Assembly: GCF_009669325.1 (NCBI RefSeq)
Contig: NZ_SZWE01000001.1
Coordinates: 1,803,501 to 1,867,500, forward strand
Origin: Roseovarius bejariae
GTDB taxonomy: Bacteria; Pseudomonadota; Alphaproteobacteria; Rhodobacterales; Rhodobacteraceae
Direction: 5' to 3'
DNA length: 64,000 nucleotides
A program made the position numbers and the translations under genes. Shown here piece after piece: positions 10,301 to 16,345 of the stretch. The stretch's first letter is position 1; the number at the start of each line of letters is the position of its first letter. The notes beneath the pieces were generated by a model. That model had not been told where the DNA came from, made no database searches, and saw only the letters and a list, made by a program, of their open reading frames with translations.

Positions 10301-10695
10301 CGGAATTGGACGCACTATTGAGCGAGGCGCAGGGCGTTTTGACAAAGCCAGATCTGGCGCATCTCTTCGCTCCCGACGTGCTGGCCGAGGTGCCAATCAG
10401 CGCCAATATCGAGGCTCTGCAAAACCGCCGCATTCACGGCATCATCGACGCGCTTATCGTCACGCCCGACCGGGTGCTCGCGGTGGATTTCAAGACCAAC
10501 ACCGTCGTTCCCGACAGCCCTGAAACCTGCCCGGACGGCCTTTTGCGGCAAATGGGGGCCTATGCCCACGCGCTTGCCGCGATCTACCCGGGCCGCGACA
10601 TCCAGACGGCCCTTCTTTGGACCCGCAACGCAGCCCTCATGCCCCTGCCGCACGATCTTGTGACCAAAGCACTCAGGGATACGACCATCGCTTGA
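7330..10695 (+). CDS. addA: Double-strand break repair helicase-nuclease AddA
   Basis: 1121 residues, usual for alphaproteobacterial AddA. UvrD-type helicase motifs are present in order: Walker A SANAGSGKTRVLTDRVARLL (residues about 24-43), motif Ia ILCLTYTKAAASEM, the DEAQD box (LVDEAQDTSPVQW, about residue 388), the GDKKQSIYSFQGADP motif, MTVHGAKGLE (about residue 770) and LLYVAITRAEKW. A C-terminal nuclease follows at about residues 1036-1058 (IHGIIDALIVTPDRVLAVDFKTN). AddA unwinds and cuts DNA ends together with AddB, directly upstream. Start ATG 7330 is in an ATGA overlap with the addB stop. Confidence 0.96.
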   Translation: MIQRDDASQRQVDAARPDRSTWLSANAGSGKTRVLTDRVARLLLDDVDPQHILCLTYTKAAASEMQNRLFNRLGGWAMLPDDALRAELEKLGVERDLGPETLRKARRLFACAIETPGGLKIQTIHSFCSSLLRRFPLEAGVTPQFTEMDDRTASLLRAEIVEEIAEGPEAGVLYALARHYTGDDLDKLTAEIVRHGTALQAPVSDAKLAQVFAVPADLSETSLLSDVFLGSEQALLDQLIPALEASSSNDQKAAKSLREITQFDLSALAELEGLFLFKSGAKAFTAKIGSFPTKPCRENLTPIMPQIEDWMARVESARDRRLALGAMRKTRALHDFAAIFLKAYEKAKLRRGLLDFDDLILRTRDLLTNPDVAAWVLYRLDGGIDHILVDEAQDTSPVQWQVIERLAQEFTSGEGARADVPRTIFVVGDKKQSIYSFQGADPREFDRMKDEFANRLKSTNTPLSVLGMEYSFRSSNAVLSLVDQTFANAEQSGFAPDQGHKSFKSDMPGRVDLWPVIEKPDKEDQPEWYLPVDTKAPNDPAILLARKIARTIRQMIDDNTPIPDGKGGMAPAQPGDFLILVQRRSALFHEIIRECKDQNLPIAGADRLKVGAEMAVRDLGALLSYLSTPEDSLALATALRSPLFGWSEAQLYNLAHGRAQKYLSAELRDRAAEFPETTAILDDLRKQADYLRPYDLLQRILTRHDGRRKLLARLGVEAEDGIDALLSQAMAYEQRAVDSLTGFLVWLETDDLEIKRQMDSAGNRIRVMTVHGAKGLEAPIVILPDTGQRKNDIKDQILDHKGTALWKTGADDAPQVIREVVERAKAAQIAERDRLLYVAITRAEKWLIVAAAGDLGKTGDTWHDKVRTALEATGAAPHPTEGDGALRLEHGDWAMRPTHEAAGKTPDGPPALPGYFNKPAPGGAAALDTLKPSELGGAKALPGEGLEEEAAKRRGRQIHLLLEILPTVAPDSWPDTAARILANGPDAAEGAELDALLSEAQGVLTKPDLAHLFAPDVLAEVPISANIEALQNRRIHGIIDALIVTPDRVLAVDFKTNTVVPDSPETCPDGLLRQMGAYAHALAAIYPGRDIQTALLWTRNAALMPLPHDLVTKALRDTTIA

Positions 10696-10720
10696 CGCTT
10701 CCCGCAGGTCTACATAGGTT
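10691..10720 (+). promoter_or_regulatory. Candidate promoter of trxA
   Basis: CTTGAC at 10691-10696 is followed 13 bases later by CTACAT at 10710, inside CTACATAGG. The layout resembles alphaproteobacterial RpoH-type promoters (CTTG ... CNATA). It sits about 40 bases upstream of the trxA start and overlaps the addA stop region. Seen by eye only; no start site is known. Confidence 0.3.
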
Positions 10721-10756
10721 GCCAATCAAACGCACACCCCTGTCAGGAGAAAGCCA

Positions 10757-11077
10757 ATGGCCACCGTTGCCGTAACCGACGATACCTTCGACGCCGAAGT
10801 CCGTAATTCCGATATCCCCGTTGTGGTGGATTTCTGGGCCGAATGGTGCGGCCCCTGTAAACAGATCGGCCCGGCCCTGGAAGAAATTGCCGCCGAAATG
10901 AACGGCAAGGTCAAGGTTGCCAAGATCGATGTCGACAGCAACCCCAACGCCGCCGTGCAAATGGGCATCCGTGGTATTCCCGCGCTGTTCATCTTCAAGA
11001 ACGGCGAAGTGGTGTCCAACAAGACCGGCGCCGCTCCCAAGGCCGCGCTGCAAAGCTGGATCGAAGAAAGCATCTAA
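10757..11077 (+). CDS. trxA: Thioredoxin
   Basis: 106 residues, a standard thioredoxin. The redox motif WCGPCK is at residues 30-35 in the context [14 protein letters not shown], and the cis-proline motif [11 protein letters not shown] follows near residue 75. TrxA reduces cytoplasmic protein disulfides with electrons from thioredoxin reductase. It has a good AGGAGAAAG Shine-Dalgarno upstream of the ATG and its own terminator downstream, so it is probably a single-gene unit despite lying 61 bases after addA. Confidence 0.97.
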   Translation: MATVAVTDDTFDAEVRNSDIPVVVDFWAEWCGPCKQIGPALEEIAAEMNGKVKVAKIDVDSNPNAAVQMGIRGIPALFIFKNGEVVSNKTGAAPKAALQSWIEESI

Positions 11078-11098
11078 GCGATCCGCGCATAGGTTTCG

Positions 11099-11130
11099 AA
11101 AGGGCTGCCTGCGGGCGGCCCTTTTCTTTT
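11099..11130 (+). terminator. Rho-independent terminator after trxA
   Basis: AAAGGGCTGCC, then a short TGC loop, then GGGCGGCCCTTTTCTTTT: a G+C-rich stem with G-U tolerance followed by a T-rich tract. It begins about 20 bases after the trxA stop. Confidence 0.85.
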
Positions 11131-11257
11131 GCCGCTGGGCCTAAACGGTTTGACAAGGGACGCGCCCGACCCTGGGTGGGCGCTCACTACGGCTAATTCA
11201 ATTGAAAACCCCCGCCTTACGCAAAACCATGGTTCGACACGCAACGGTACCCATGCG

Positions 11258-11302
11258 CCCTCCCGGGGGGAGGGTCGGGCGCGGCCCGGGGCAAGCCCGG
11301 GC
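11258..11302. repeat. Two adjacent G+C-rich inverted repeats (REP-like intergenic element)
   Basis: CCCTCCC-GGG-GGGAGGG (11258-11274) is followed closely by GCCCGGG-GCAAG-CCCGGGC (11284-11302). Both arms are perfect. They lie in the roughly 300-base gap between trxA and the amidohydrolase gene, which otherwise shows no gene. The look is that of a dispersed intergenic repeat, but no second copy occurs in this window, so the repeat status is unproven. Confidence 0.45.
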
Positions 11303-11374
11303 GGGACGGAGAAGGAGTGTTGCTCAATTAAACAGCCCCTTCCCTTTTCCCCCTCACCACGCGACAAATGGCAC

Positions 11375-12523
11375 ATGACCCTCACCAATTCCGATATCAT
11401 CGACCTGATCGCCCTGCGCCACGATCTGCACCGCCACCCCGAGGTGTCGGGGAACGAGGCGCAAACCGCCCAGCGCATCGTGCAGGAATTCGCGCCGCTG
11501 TCGCCCGATACCCTGATCACCGATCTGGGCGGGCATGGTGTGGCGGCGGTGTTCGACGGGTCCAAGGACGGCCCCACCGTGCTTTTCCGCTGCGAACTCG
11601 ATGCCTTGCCGATCTACGAGACAGGAACGCCCGCCCATCGCTCCCTGATCGACGGGGTCGGGCACCTTTGCGGCCATGACGGGCACATGGCAATCCTCAT
11701 GGGGCTTGCCCGGCTCTTGTCGCGGCAACGCCCCGCGCGGGGGCGCGTTGTTCTCCTCTTCCAACCGGCCGAGGAAACCGGCGCCGGGGCCAAGGCGGTT
11801 CTGGAAGACGCCAAATTCGACCCTGTTCAACCGGATTTTGCCTTTGCGCTGCATAACACCCCCGGTCTGCCACTCGGGCATGTGGCGCTGACCTCCGGGC
11901 CGGTCACCTGTGCCTCGCGTGGTCTTGAGGTACAGTTCACGGGCCGCTCCGCTCATGCCTCGCAACCCGAAACAGGGATTTCCCCCATGGCGGCGCTGGC
12001 TCAGGTCATGCCAGAGATGACCGCCCTCAGCCACGGCACTACGCAAGACCCCGATTTCGCACTGGTCACCGTGACACATGCGCAAATGGGCGAACCCGCC
12101 TTCGGCATCGCCCCGGGTGATGCACGGCTTTTCGTGACCCTGCGCACGCTTACCGATGATCGCATGGCCGATCTGTGTGAACAGGGTCTAACCTTGCTGA
12201 AAACCGCTTGTGAGCCGCACGGCCTTGGCTTCACTCACGCCTTCCACGACGTCTTCCTGCACAGCGAGAACGACGCAGAGGCCACGGCCATCGCCACCGC
12301 CGCACTCGATGCGCTCAACATCCCGCATGACGCCACCGGCCTGCCCTGGCGCCCGTCCGAGGATTTCGGGCGCTTCGGCCATAACGCCCGCGCCGCCATG
12401 CTGTTTCTGGGTGCGGGCCACGGCCACGCGGCCCTGCATAACCCCGATTACGATTTTCCCGATGATCTGATCCCCACCGGAACAGGCATCTTTCACCGCA
12501 TCGCGCGTGACCTTCTGGGGTGA
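11375..12523 (+). CDS. M20D-family amidohydrolase (N-acyl-amino-acid / hippurate hydrolase type)
   Basis: 382 residues. The metal and catalytic residues of M20 peptidases are visible: CELDALPI (Asp), [12 protein letters not shown] (Cys/His ligands), the catalytic pair in [22 protein letters not shown], and the late [14 protein letters not shown]. The lid/dimerisation domain with [15 protein letters not shown] sits in the middle. Such enzymes cut amide bonds of N-acylated amino acids in the cytoplasm; the actual substrate cannot be read from sequence. The ATG at 11375 starts directly at the conserved [14 protein letters not shown] motif. A longer in-frame extension to 11129 covers non-conserved intergenic repeat DNA and was not accepted. 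Confidence 0.88.
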   Translation: MTLTNSDIIDLIALRHDLHRHPEVSGNEAQTAQRIVQEFAPLSPDTLITDLGGHGVAAVFDGSKDGPTVLFRCELDALPIYETGTPAHRSLIDGVGHLCGHDGHMAILMGLARLLSRQRPARGRVVLLFQPAEETGAGAKAVLEDAKFDPVQPDFAFALHNTPGLPLGHVALTSGPVTCASRGLEVQFTGRSAHASQPETGISPMAALAQVMPEMTALSHGTTQDPDFALVTVTHAQMGEPAFGIAPGDARLFVTLRTLTDDRMADLCEQGLTLLKTACEPHGLGFTHAFHDVFLHSENDAEATAIATAALDALNIPHDATGLPWRPSEDFGRFGHNARAAMLFLGAGHGHAALHNPDYDFPDDLIPTGTGIFHRIARDLLG

Positions 12524-12526
12524 ACC

Positions 12527-12556
12527 CTTGCACCACGCGCCACAGCCTTCCATATA
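12527..12556 (+). promoter_or_regulatory. Candidate heat-shock (RpoH-type) promoter of hslVU
   Basis: CTTGCA at 12527-12532, a 17-base spacer, then CCATATAGG from 12550. It lies 27 bases upstream of the hslV ATG. RpoH-type promoters of alphaproteobacteria have CTTG and a C-rich/TAT -10 box at this distance, and hslVU is a classical heat-shock operon. Spacing and context fit, but this is motif reading only. Confidence 0.45.
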
Positions 12557-12582
12557 GGCACGAACCAAAGCGGAGGCGGACA

Positions 12583-13137
12583 ATGAGCAACGAATTCCCC
12601 GGCTGGCACGGCACCACCATCATCGGTGTGAAAAAAGGCGGCGAGGTGGTCATCGCGGGCGACGGTCAAGTCAGCCTCGGCCAAACCGTGATCAAGGGCA
12701 CCGCCCGCAAGGTCCGCCGCATCTCGCCGGGCGGCTATGACGTGGTCGCAGGCTTCGCAGGCTCCACCGCCGATGCCTTCACCCTGCTGGAGCGGCTTGA
12801 GGCGAAACTCGAATCCACCCCCGGCCAGTTGCAACGCGCCTCTGTCGAACTCGCCAAGGACTGGCGCACCGACAAATACCTGCAAAAGCTCGAGGCGATG
12901 CTGATCGTTACCGACGGTGATCAGATCTACGTCATCACCGGCGCGGGCGACGTGCTGGAACCCGAACACAACTGCACCGCCATCGGCTCGGGCGGCAACT
13001 ACGCCCTCGCCGCCGCCCGCGGCATGATGGACAGCGACCGCACCGCCGAACAGATCGCCCGCGACGCCATGGCCATCGCCGCCGATATCTGCGTCTACAC
13101 CAACGGCAACCTGACCGTAGAAAGCATTTCCAAATGA
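12583..13137 (+). CDS. hslV: ATP-dependent protease HslVU, proteolytic subunit HslV
   Basis: 184 residues. The catalytic N-terminal threonine is Thr11 (…[15 protein letters not shown]) and would be exposed by removing a 10-residue propeptide, as is usual in alphaproteobacteria. [22 protein letters not shown] and the [18 protein letters not shown] segment are typical of HslV. HslV forms a double hexamer and is gated by HslU. The ATG at 12583 has a GGAGGCGGA Shine-Dalgarno. The stop codon overlaps the hslU start (ATGA), so the two subunits are co-translated. Confidence 0.97.
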   Translation: MSNEFPGWHGTTIIGVKKGGEVVIAGDGQVSLGQTVIKGTARKVRRISPGGYDVVAGFAGSTADAFTLLERLEAKLESTPGQLQRASVELAKDWRTDKYLQKLEAMLIVTDGDQIYVITGAGDVLEPEHNCTAIGSGGNYALAAARGMMDSDRTAEQIARDAMAIAADICVYTNGNLTVESISK

Positions 13138-14441
13138 CCGACCTGACCCCCCGCGAAATCGTCAGCGAACTCGACCGTTTCATCATCGGCCAGAAGGACG
13201 CCAAGCGCGCCACCGCCGTCGCCCTGCGCAACCGCTGGCGCCGCAAGCAACTCTCCGATGACCTGCGCGAGGAAGTCTACCCGAAGAACATCCTGATGAT
13301 CGGCCCCACCGGCGTCGGCAAAACCGAAATCTCCCGCCGTCTGGCGAAACTCGCCCGCGCCCCCTTCATCAAGGTCGAGGCCACCAAGTTCACCGAGGTC
13401 GGCTATGTCGGCCGCGACGTCGAACAGATCATCCGCGATCTGGTGGATACCGCCATCGCCCAAACCCGCGACTACATGCGCGAGGATGTCAAAGCCTCCG
13501 CCCACCAGAACGCCGAGGACCGGGTGATCGAGGCCATCGCCGGCGAAGACGCCCGCGACACCACGCGCGAAATGTTCCGCAAGAAGCTCCGCGACGGGCT
13601 GCTTGATGACACGGTGATCGAACTCGACGTCGCCGACAATTCCAACCCCATGGGCATGATGGACATCCCCGGCCAACCCGGCTCCCAGATGGGGATGATG
13701 AACTTGGGCGATCTCTTCGGCAAGGCCTTCGGCGGGCGCACCACCCGCAAGAAACTCACCGTCGCCGAAAGTTATGAACTGTTGATCAGCGAAGAGGCCG
13801 ACAAGCTGCTTGATGATGAAACCGTCAACAAGGCCGCGCTGGACTCGGTCGAACAGAACGGCATCGTCTTCCTGGACGAGATCGACAAGGTCTGCGCCAA
13901 ATCCGAGGCCCGCGGCGGCGATGTCTCCCGCGAGGGGGTGCAGCGCGACCTGCTGCCGCTGATCGAAGGCACCACCGTGTCAACCAAGCACGGCCCGGTG
14001 AAAACCGATCATATCCTGTTCATCGCCTCGGGTGCCTTCCACATCGCCAAACCCTCCGACCTTCTGCCCGAACTGCAAGGCCGCCTGCCCATCCGGGTCG
14101 AGTTGCGCGCCCTGACCGAAGAAGATTTCGTGCGCATCCTGACCGAAACCGACAACGCCCTCACCCGCCAATACACCGCGCTCATGGGGACCGAGGAGGT
14201 GACGGTTGACTTCACCCAAGACGGCATCGCGGCGCTCGCCCGCATCGCGGCGGAGGTCAACCAGACCGTTGAAAACATCGGCGCCCGGCGGCTCTATACC
14301 GTCATGGAACGGGTGTTCGAGGAACTAAGCTTCACCGCCCCCGACCGCGCCGGCGAAGGCGTGACGGTGGACGCGGGCTTTGTCGAGGAGAACCTGGGCG
14401 AGCTTATGAAATCGGCGGATTTGTCGAGGTATGTTCTTTAG
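13134..14441 (+). CDS. hslU: ATP-dependent protease HslVU, ATPase subunit HslU
   Basis: 435 residues, the normal length. Walker A GPTGVGKT is at residues 57-64, Walker [10 protein letters not shown] near residue 245, and the pore motif [14 protein letters not shown] follows Walker A. The I-domain lies between residues about 105 and 235. The C terminus …SADLSRYVL fits the HslU tail that inserts into HslV pockets. HslU unfolds substrates and threads them into HslV. It is coupled to hslV by a four-base overlap. No clear terminator follows; foreign-looking DNA begins within 100 bases of the stop. Confidence 0.97.
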   Translation: MTDLTPREIVSELDRFIIGQKDAKRATAVALRNRWRRKQLSDDLREEVYPKNILMIGPTGVGKTEISRRLAKLARAPFIKVEATKFTEVGYVGRDVEQIIRDLVDTAIAQTRDYMREDVKASAHQNAEDRVIEAIAGEDARDTTREMFRKKLRDGLLDDTVIELDVADNSNPMGMMDIPGQPGSQMGMMNLGDLFGKAFGGRTTRKKLTVAESYELLISEEADKLLDDETVNKAALDSVEQNGIVFLDEIDKVCAKSEARGGDVSREGVQRDLLPLIEGTTVSTKHGPVKTDHILFIASGAFHIAKPSDLLPELQGRLPIRVELRALTEEDFVRILTETDNALTRQYTALMGTEEVTVDFTQDGIAALARIAAEVNQTVENIGARRLYTVMERVFEELSFTAPDRAGEGVTVDAGFVEENLGELMKSADLSRYVL

Positions 14442-14547
14442 TCATAAACAGGCCTTTGCGGACATCCGTGCTGATCGCCGCGCCTAACAAGTCTCCGATC
14501 TAGATGCCACAGTGGGCAGTAACCTGTTCACGATTTCTTAGGGAAAC

Positions 14548-14578
14548 TTGCTAAATATACCGCACAGTGCCATATAAT
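14548..14578 (+). promoter_or_regulatory. Candidate promoter of the Panacea toxin-antitoxin pair
   Basis: TTGCTA at 14548 and a perfect TATAAT at 14573-14578 with a 19-base spacer (17 if CATATA is taken as the -10 box). It stands 31 bases before the antitoxin ATG in a visibly A+T-rich gap. The near-consensus -10 box is unusual for the G+C-rich host DNA around it. Confidence 0.4.
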
Positions 14579-14608
14579 TAATCGACCAGAGGCTCAAGGA
14601 AACCAACC

Positions 14609-15172
14609 ATGTCGTATGATCCGCGCAAAGCTGCGCAGACCATTGCATATTTTTCCATGAAAAATGGAGGGCAACCGCTTCACGTCGTGAAAGCGGTTAA
14701 GTTGGTGTATCTTGCGGACCGCGAAAGCACCGCTCGGTCAGGTTTTCCGATTCAAGATGAGTCTCGAGTTTCGATGAAGCACGGTCCTGTGAATTCGTCT
14801 ACATATTCTTTCATTAATGGAGAATATGATCCGACGACTTGCGGATGGTCCGAATTTCTAAGTGATCGCTCAAAGCATCGCGTTGGGCTTTCTCGGTCGG
14901 ATTTGACTGAAGACGATTTGGACGAATTGAGCGAAGCTGAGATTCAGGTTCTTGATTCAGTTTGGGAAAAGTTCGGTCCAATGGACACTTGGGCTTTGCG
15001 CGACTGGACTCATGATTCAGATAACATTCCCGAATGGGAAGACCCAGGCAATTCATCGTTTGAGATTCCCTTAGAGCGCATGATGCATTCGCTTGCCATT
15101 GAGGAAGCAAACGCACAGGCCGACACTGTGAAAAGTTTAGGCTACGCGAAACATCTTGTTAAGAGTCTCTAA
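14609..15172 (+). CDS. Panacea-domain (DUF4065, SocA/GepA-like) antitoxin
   Basis: 187 residues. The start (MSYDPRKAAQTIAYFSMKNG...LHVVKAVKLVYLADRES) followed by SRVSMKHGPVNSSTYSFING is the Panacea/DUF4065 pattern, a helical domain known from SocA and from antitoxins that neutralise many unrelated toxins. An acidic helical region (DLTEDDLDELSEAEIQVLDSVW) closes the domain, as in the family. An AAGGA Shine-Dalgarno sits eight bases before the ATG. The next gene begins six bases after the stop, the typical two-gene layout antitoxin-then-toxin. Base composition is clearly more A+T-rich than hslU upstream, which suggests transfer. Family call is from motif memory; the antitoxin role is inferred from family and pairing. 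Confidence 0.82.
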   Translation: MSYDPRKAAQTIAYFSMKNGGQPLHVVKAVKLVYLADRESTARSGFPIQDESRVSMKHGPVNSSTYSFINGEYDPTTCGWSEFLSDRSKHRVGLSRSDLTEDDLDELSEAEIQVLDSVWEKFGPMDTWALRDWTHDSDNIPEWEDPGNSSFEIPLERMMHSLAIEEANAQADTVKSLGYAKHLVKSL

Positions 15173-15178
15173 GTTTGG

Positions 15179-15562
15179 ATGCCAATTTACCGTGCGGGAA
15201 CGCTTCTCATACCCTCTGGTCCTTCGCATGATCCCGACAGGAAGCATCTCCACGTAGTCTGTAACGATACAGACGATGACGGGAACAATTTGATCGTCCC
15301 GGTTGCTTCTTGGACCAATAGTCTCTGCGACGACACTTGTATTCTTTTGCCGCATGAACATGATTTTGTGCGGCACAAATCTTGGGTTGTTTATCGGAAC
15401 TGCACAATTGTCGCAGCCAAGAGTTTGGAACGCGGGATTATAGAAAAGCAAATTGCCCCACACGCAGACATGAACGCAGCTGCGTTCTTACGTGTCCGCA
15501 ACGGTGTTTGCCGCTCAATACATACCCCAAAGAAAATCAAACGATATTTTGCATGTGCTTAG
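15179..15562 (+). CDS. Candidate toxin paired with the Panacea antitoxin
   Basis: 127 residues, six bases downstream of the antitoxin stop. The order IYRAGTLLIPSGPSHDPDRKHLHVV … NLIVPVASW … DDTCILLPHEHDFVRHKSWVVYRNCTIV suggests a small all-beta protein, possibly of the PemK/MazF-like barrel type. Conserved-looking charged and aromatic residues include HDPDRKH, the C/D pair in CDDTC, and H(E)HDF. The C terminus HTPKKIKRYF is basic. I do not recognise a proven family. Toxicity is inferred only from its position next to a Panacea protein, its size and the shared low-G+C composition. An alternative is a small phage or plasmid accessory protein. Confidence 0.6.
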   Translation: MPIYRAGTLLIPSGPSHDPDRKHLHVVCNDTDDDGNNLIVPVASWTNSLCDDTCILLPHEHDFVRHKSWVVYRNCTIVAAKSLERGIIEKQIAPHADMNAAAFLRVRNGVCRSIHTPKKIKRYFACA

Positions 15563-15583
15563 TGTGTTACACCTTTCTAATCA

Positions 15584-16072
15584 ATCGGACCTAAAAACGG
15601 TGGGCGCCTTCGTTGGCCCCACTTTGCCCACAAAATCGCTTTACTGGCGTTCCATGTCTGTCCCGATAAGCTAACGCATGGCGTAAGAAAAGGTCGATGT
15701 ATCCAGTGCCTCATTCCTGCGGCCAGAGAGTACTTCCTATATTCGCATGAGGCGGCCTCGGCTGAATTTCGTGACCTGTCGTTCCTCACATATCTGGTCG
15801 AAACAATCCTCAGACAGGTCTTCGGAAAAGAATGGTGTCGCCGAGTGCAGGGCGATGGTCCAAGGTCAGTTTCAGCCCGGCAGCACCCAACATTGCCAGC
15901 CGGACCAGTCACGCTGTTACATTTTTCGAATAAGCAACTCTCTGAGCATAGCCCCCGTTGGAGCAAGTCGCTGCGAAGCTCCGCTCCCAGTCCAAATCCC
16001 TCCACGTCCGCGCAACCCCCGTACACACCCCCCAAACCCCACCGACGGGATACCGACAAAATACCGACGTGA
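15584..16072 (+). pseudogene. Possible 3' gene remnant without a start codon
   Basis: This frame is open from a TAA just upstream to a stop at 16072, but it has no plausible start or Shine-Dalgarno in its first part. The stretch RCIQCLIPAAREYFLYSHE followed by SAEFRDLSFLTYLVETILRQ and VFGKEWCRR reads like real protein; after about 16000 the composition becomes proline-rich and non-protein-like. It could be the tail of a gene cut off when the toxin-antitoxin segment was inserted. I do not recognise the family. It may equally be chance. Confidence 0.25.
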
Positions 16073-16079
16073 TACCGAC
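16039..16079. repeat. Direct repeats with 11-bp period, core ATACCGAC
   Basis: ATACCGAC occurs at 16050-16057, 16061-16068 and 16072-16079, separated by three-base spacers (AAA, GTG). A fourth, partial copy (CCACCGAC) lies at 16039-16046 in the same phase. The exact 11-bp period places all copies on about the same face of the helix. A similar array exists at 47037-47080. Confidence 0.75.
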
Positions 16080-16104
16080 AGGGGTTTTTCGGCTTTTCGG
16101 GGCG

Positions 16105-16120
16105 AGGTCGGCCCCGACCT
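16105..16120. repeat. Inverted repeat AGGTCGG-CC-CCGACCT
   Basis: Seven-base perfect arms around CC. It lies between the 11-bp direct repeats and the larger palindromes. No T-tract follows, so a terminator is unlikely. Confidence 0.6.
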
Positions 16121-16140
16121 ATCCGCCCCCTTCAAATCTC

Positions 16141-16160
16141 CGAGTTTCGTACGAAACTCG
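16141..16160. repeat. 20-bp perfect palindrome
   Basis: CGAGTTTCGTACGAAACTCG is identical to its reverse complement over all 20 bases. A perfect, unspaced palindrome of this length suggests a dimeric protein site rather than an RNA hairpin. It is followed four bases later by a second long inverted repeat that shares the CGTACG core. Confidence 0.8.
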
Positions 16161-16164
16161 CGTA

Positions 16165-16189
16165 CAAAACGTACGACTCGTACGTTTTG
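16165..16189. repeat. Inverted repeat with 11-bp arms, CAAAACGTACG-ACT-CGTACGTTTTG
   Basis: Perfect 11-base arms with a three-base spacer. The T4 run in the right arm could give a weak terminator-like hairpin, but there is no following T-tract on either strand. Its CGTACG core is shared with the palindrome just upstream. Confidence 0.75.
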
Positions 16190-16345
16190 CACCCCTGCGG
16201 GCCGGGCGTTGTTGTGGGCGCGGTTTGGCTGCTGATTTTCGCTAAATTCTAGCCAAAGGACACCGGGTTGCCATAAAGCCTCCCCGCCCATTTCCGCCTT
16301 TGTTTGCAAGCCTTTAGGCAGGTGGAACTTTGTGGGTGTCTGGTC

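Larger units (their letters stand above)
15563..16345. other. Non-coding gap upstream of the RTX-type gene
   Basis: Between the candidate toxin and the RTX-type protein no full gene is visible. The gap holds the start-less frame at 15584-16072, the 11-bp-period direct repeats at 16039-16079 and the inverted repeats at 16105-16189, each listed separately. The last 150 bases show no convincing promoter. Confidence 0.7.

Noticed and set aside
15577..16059. 160-residue minus-strand frame in the gap after the toxin gene
   Set aside because: Cysteine- and arginine-rich without a pattern; the plus-strand frame in the same DNA looks more protein-like. Neither is a confident gene.
16039..16079. Short phased repeats considered as a CRISPR array
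   Set aside because: Units are 8 bp with 3-bp spacers; no repeats of CRISPR length and no cas genes in the window.
16141..16189. Palindromes considered as parS or plasmid partition sites
   Set aside because: They do not match the chromosomal parS 16-mer, which occurs twice near parAB, and no rep or par genes are nearby here.
14442..16345. Search for an insertion sequence or integrase around the toxin-antitoxin pair
   Set aside because: No transposase, integrase, terminal inverted repeats or target-site duplications could be seen.
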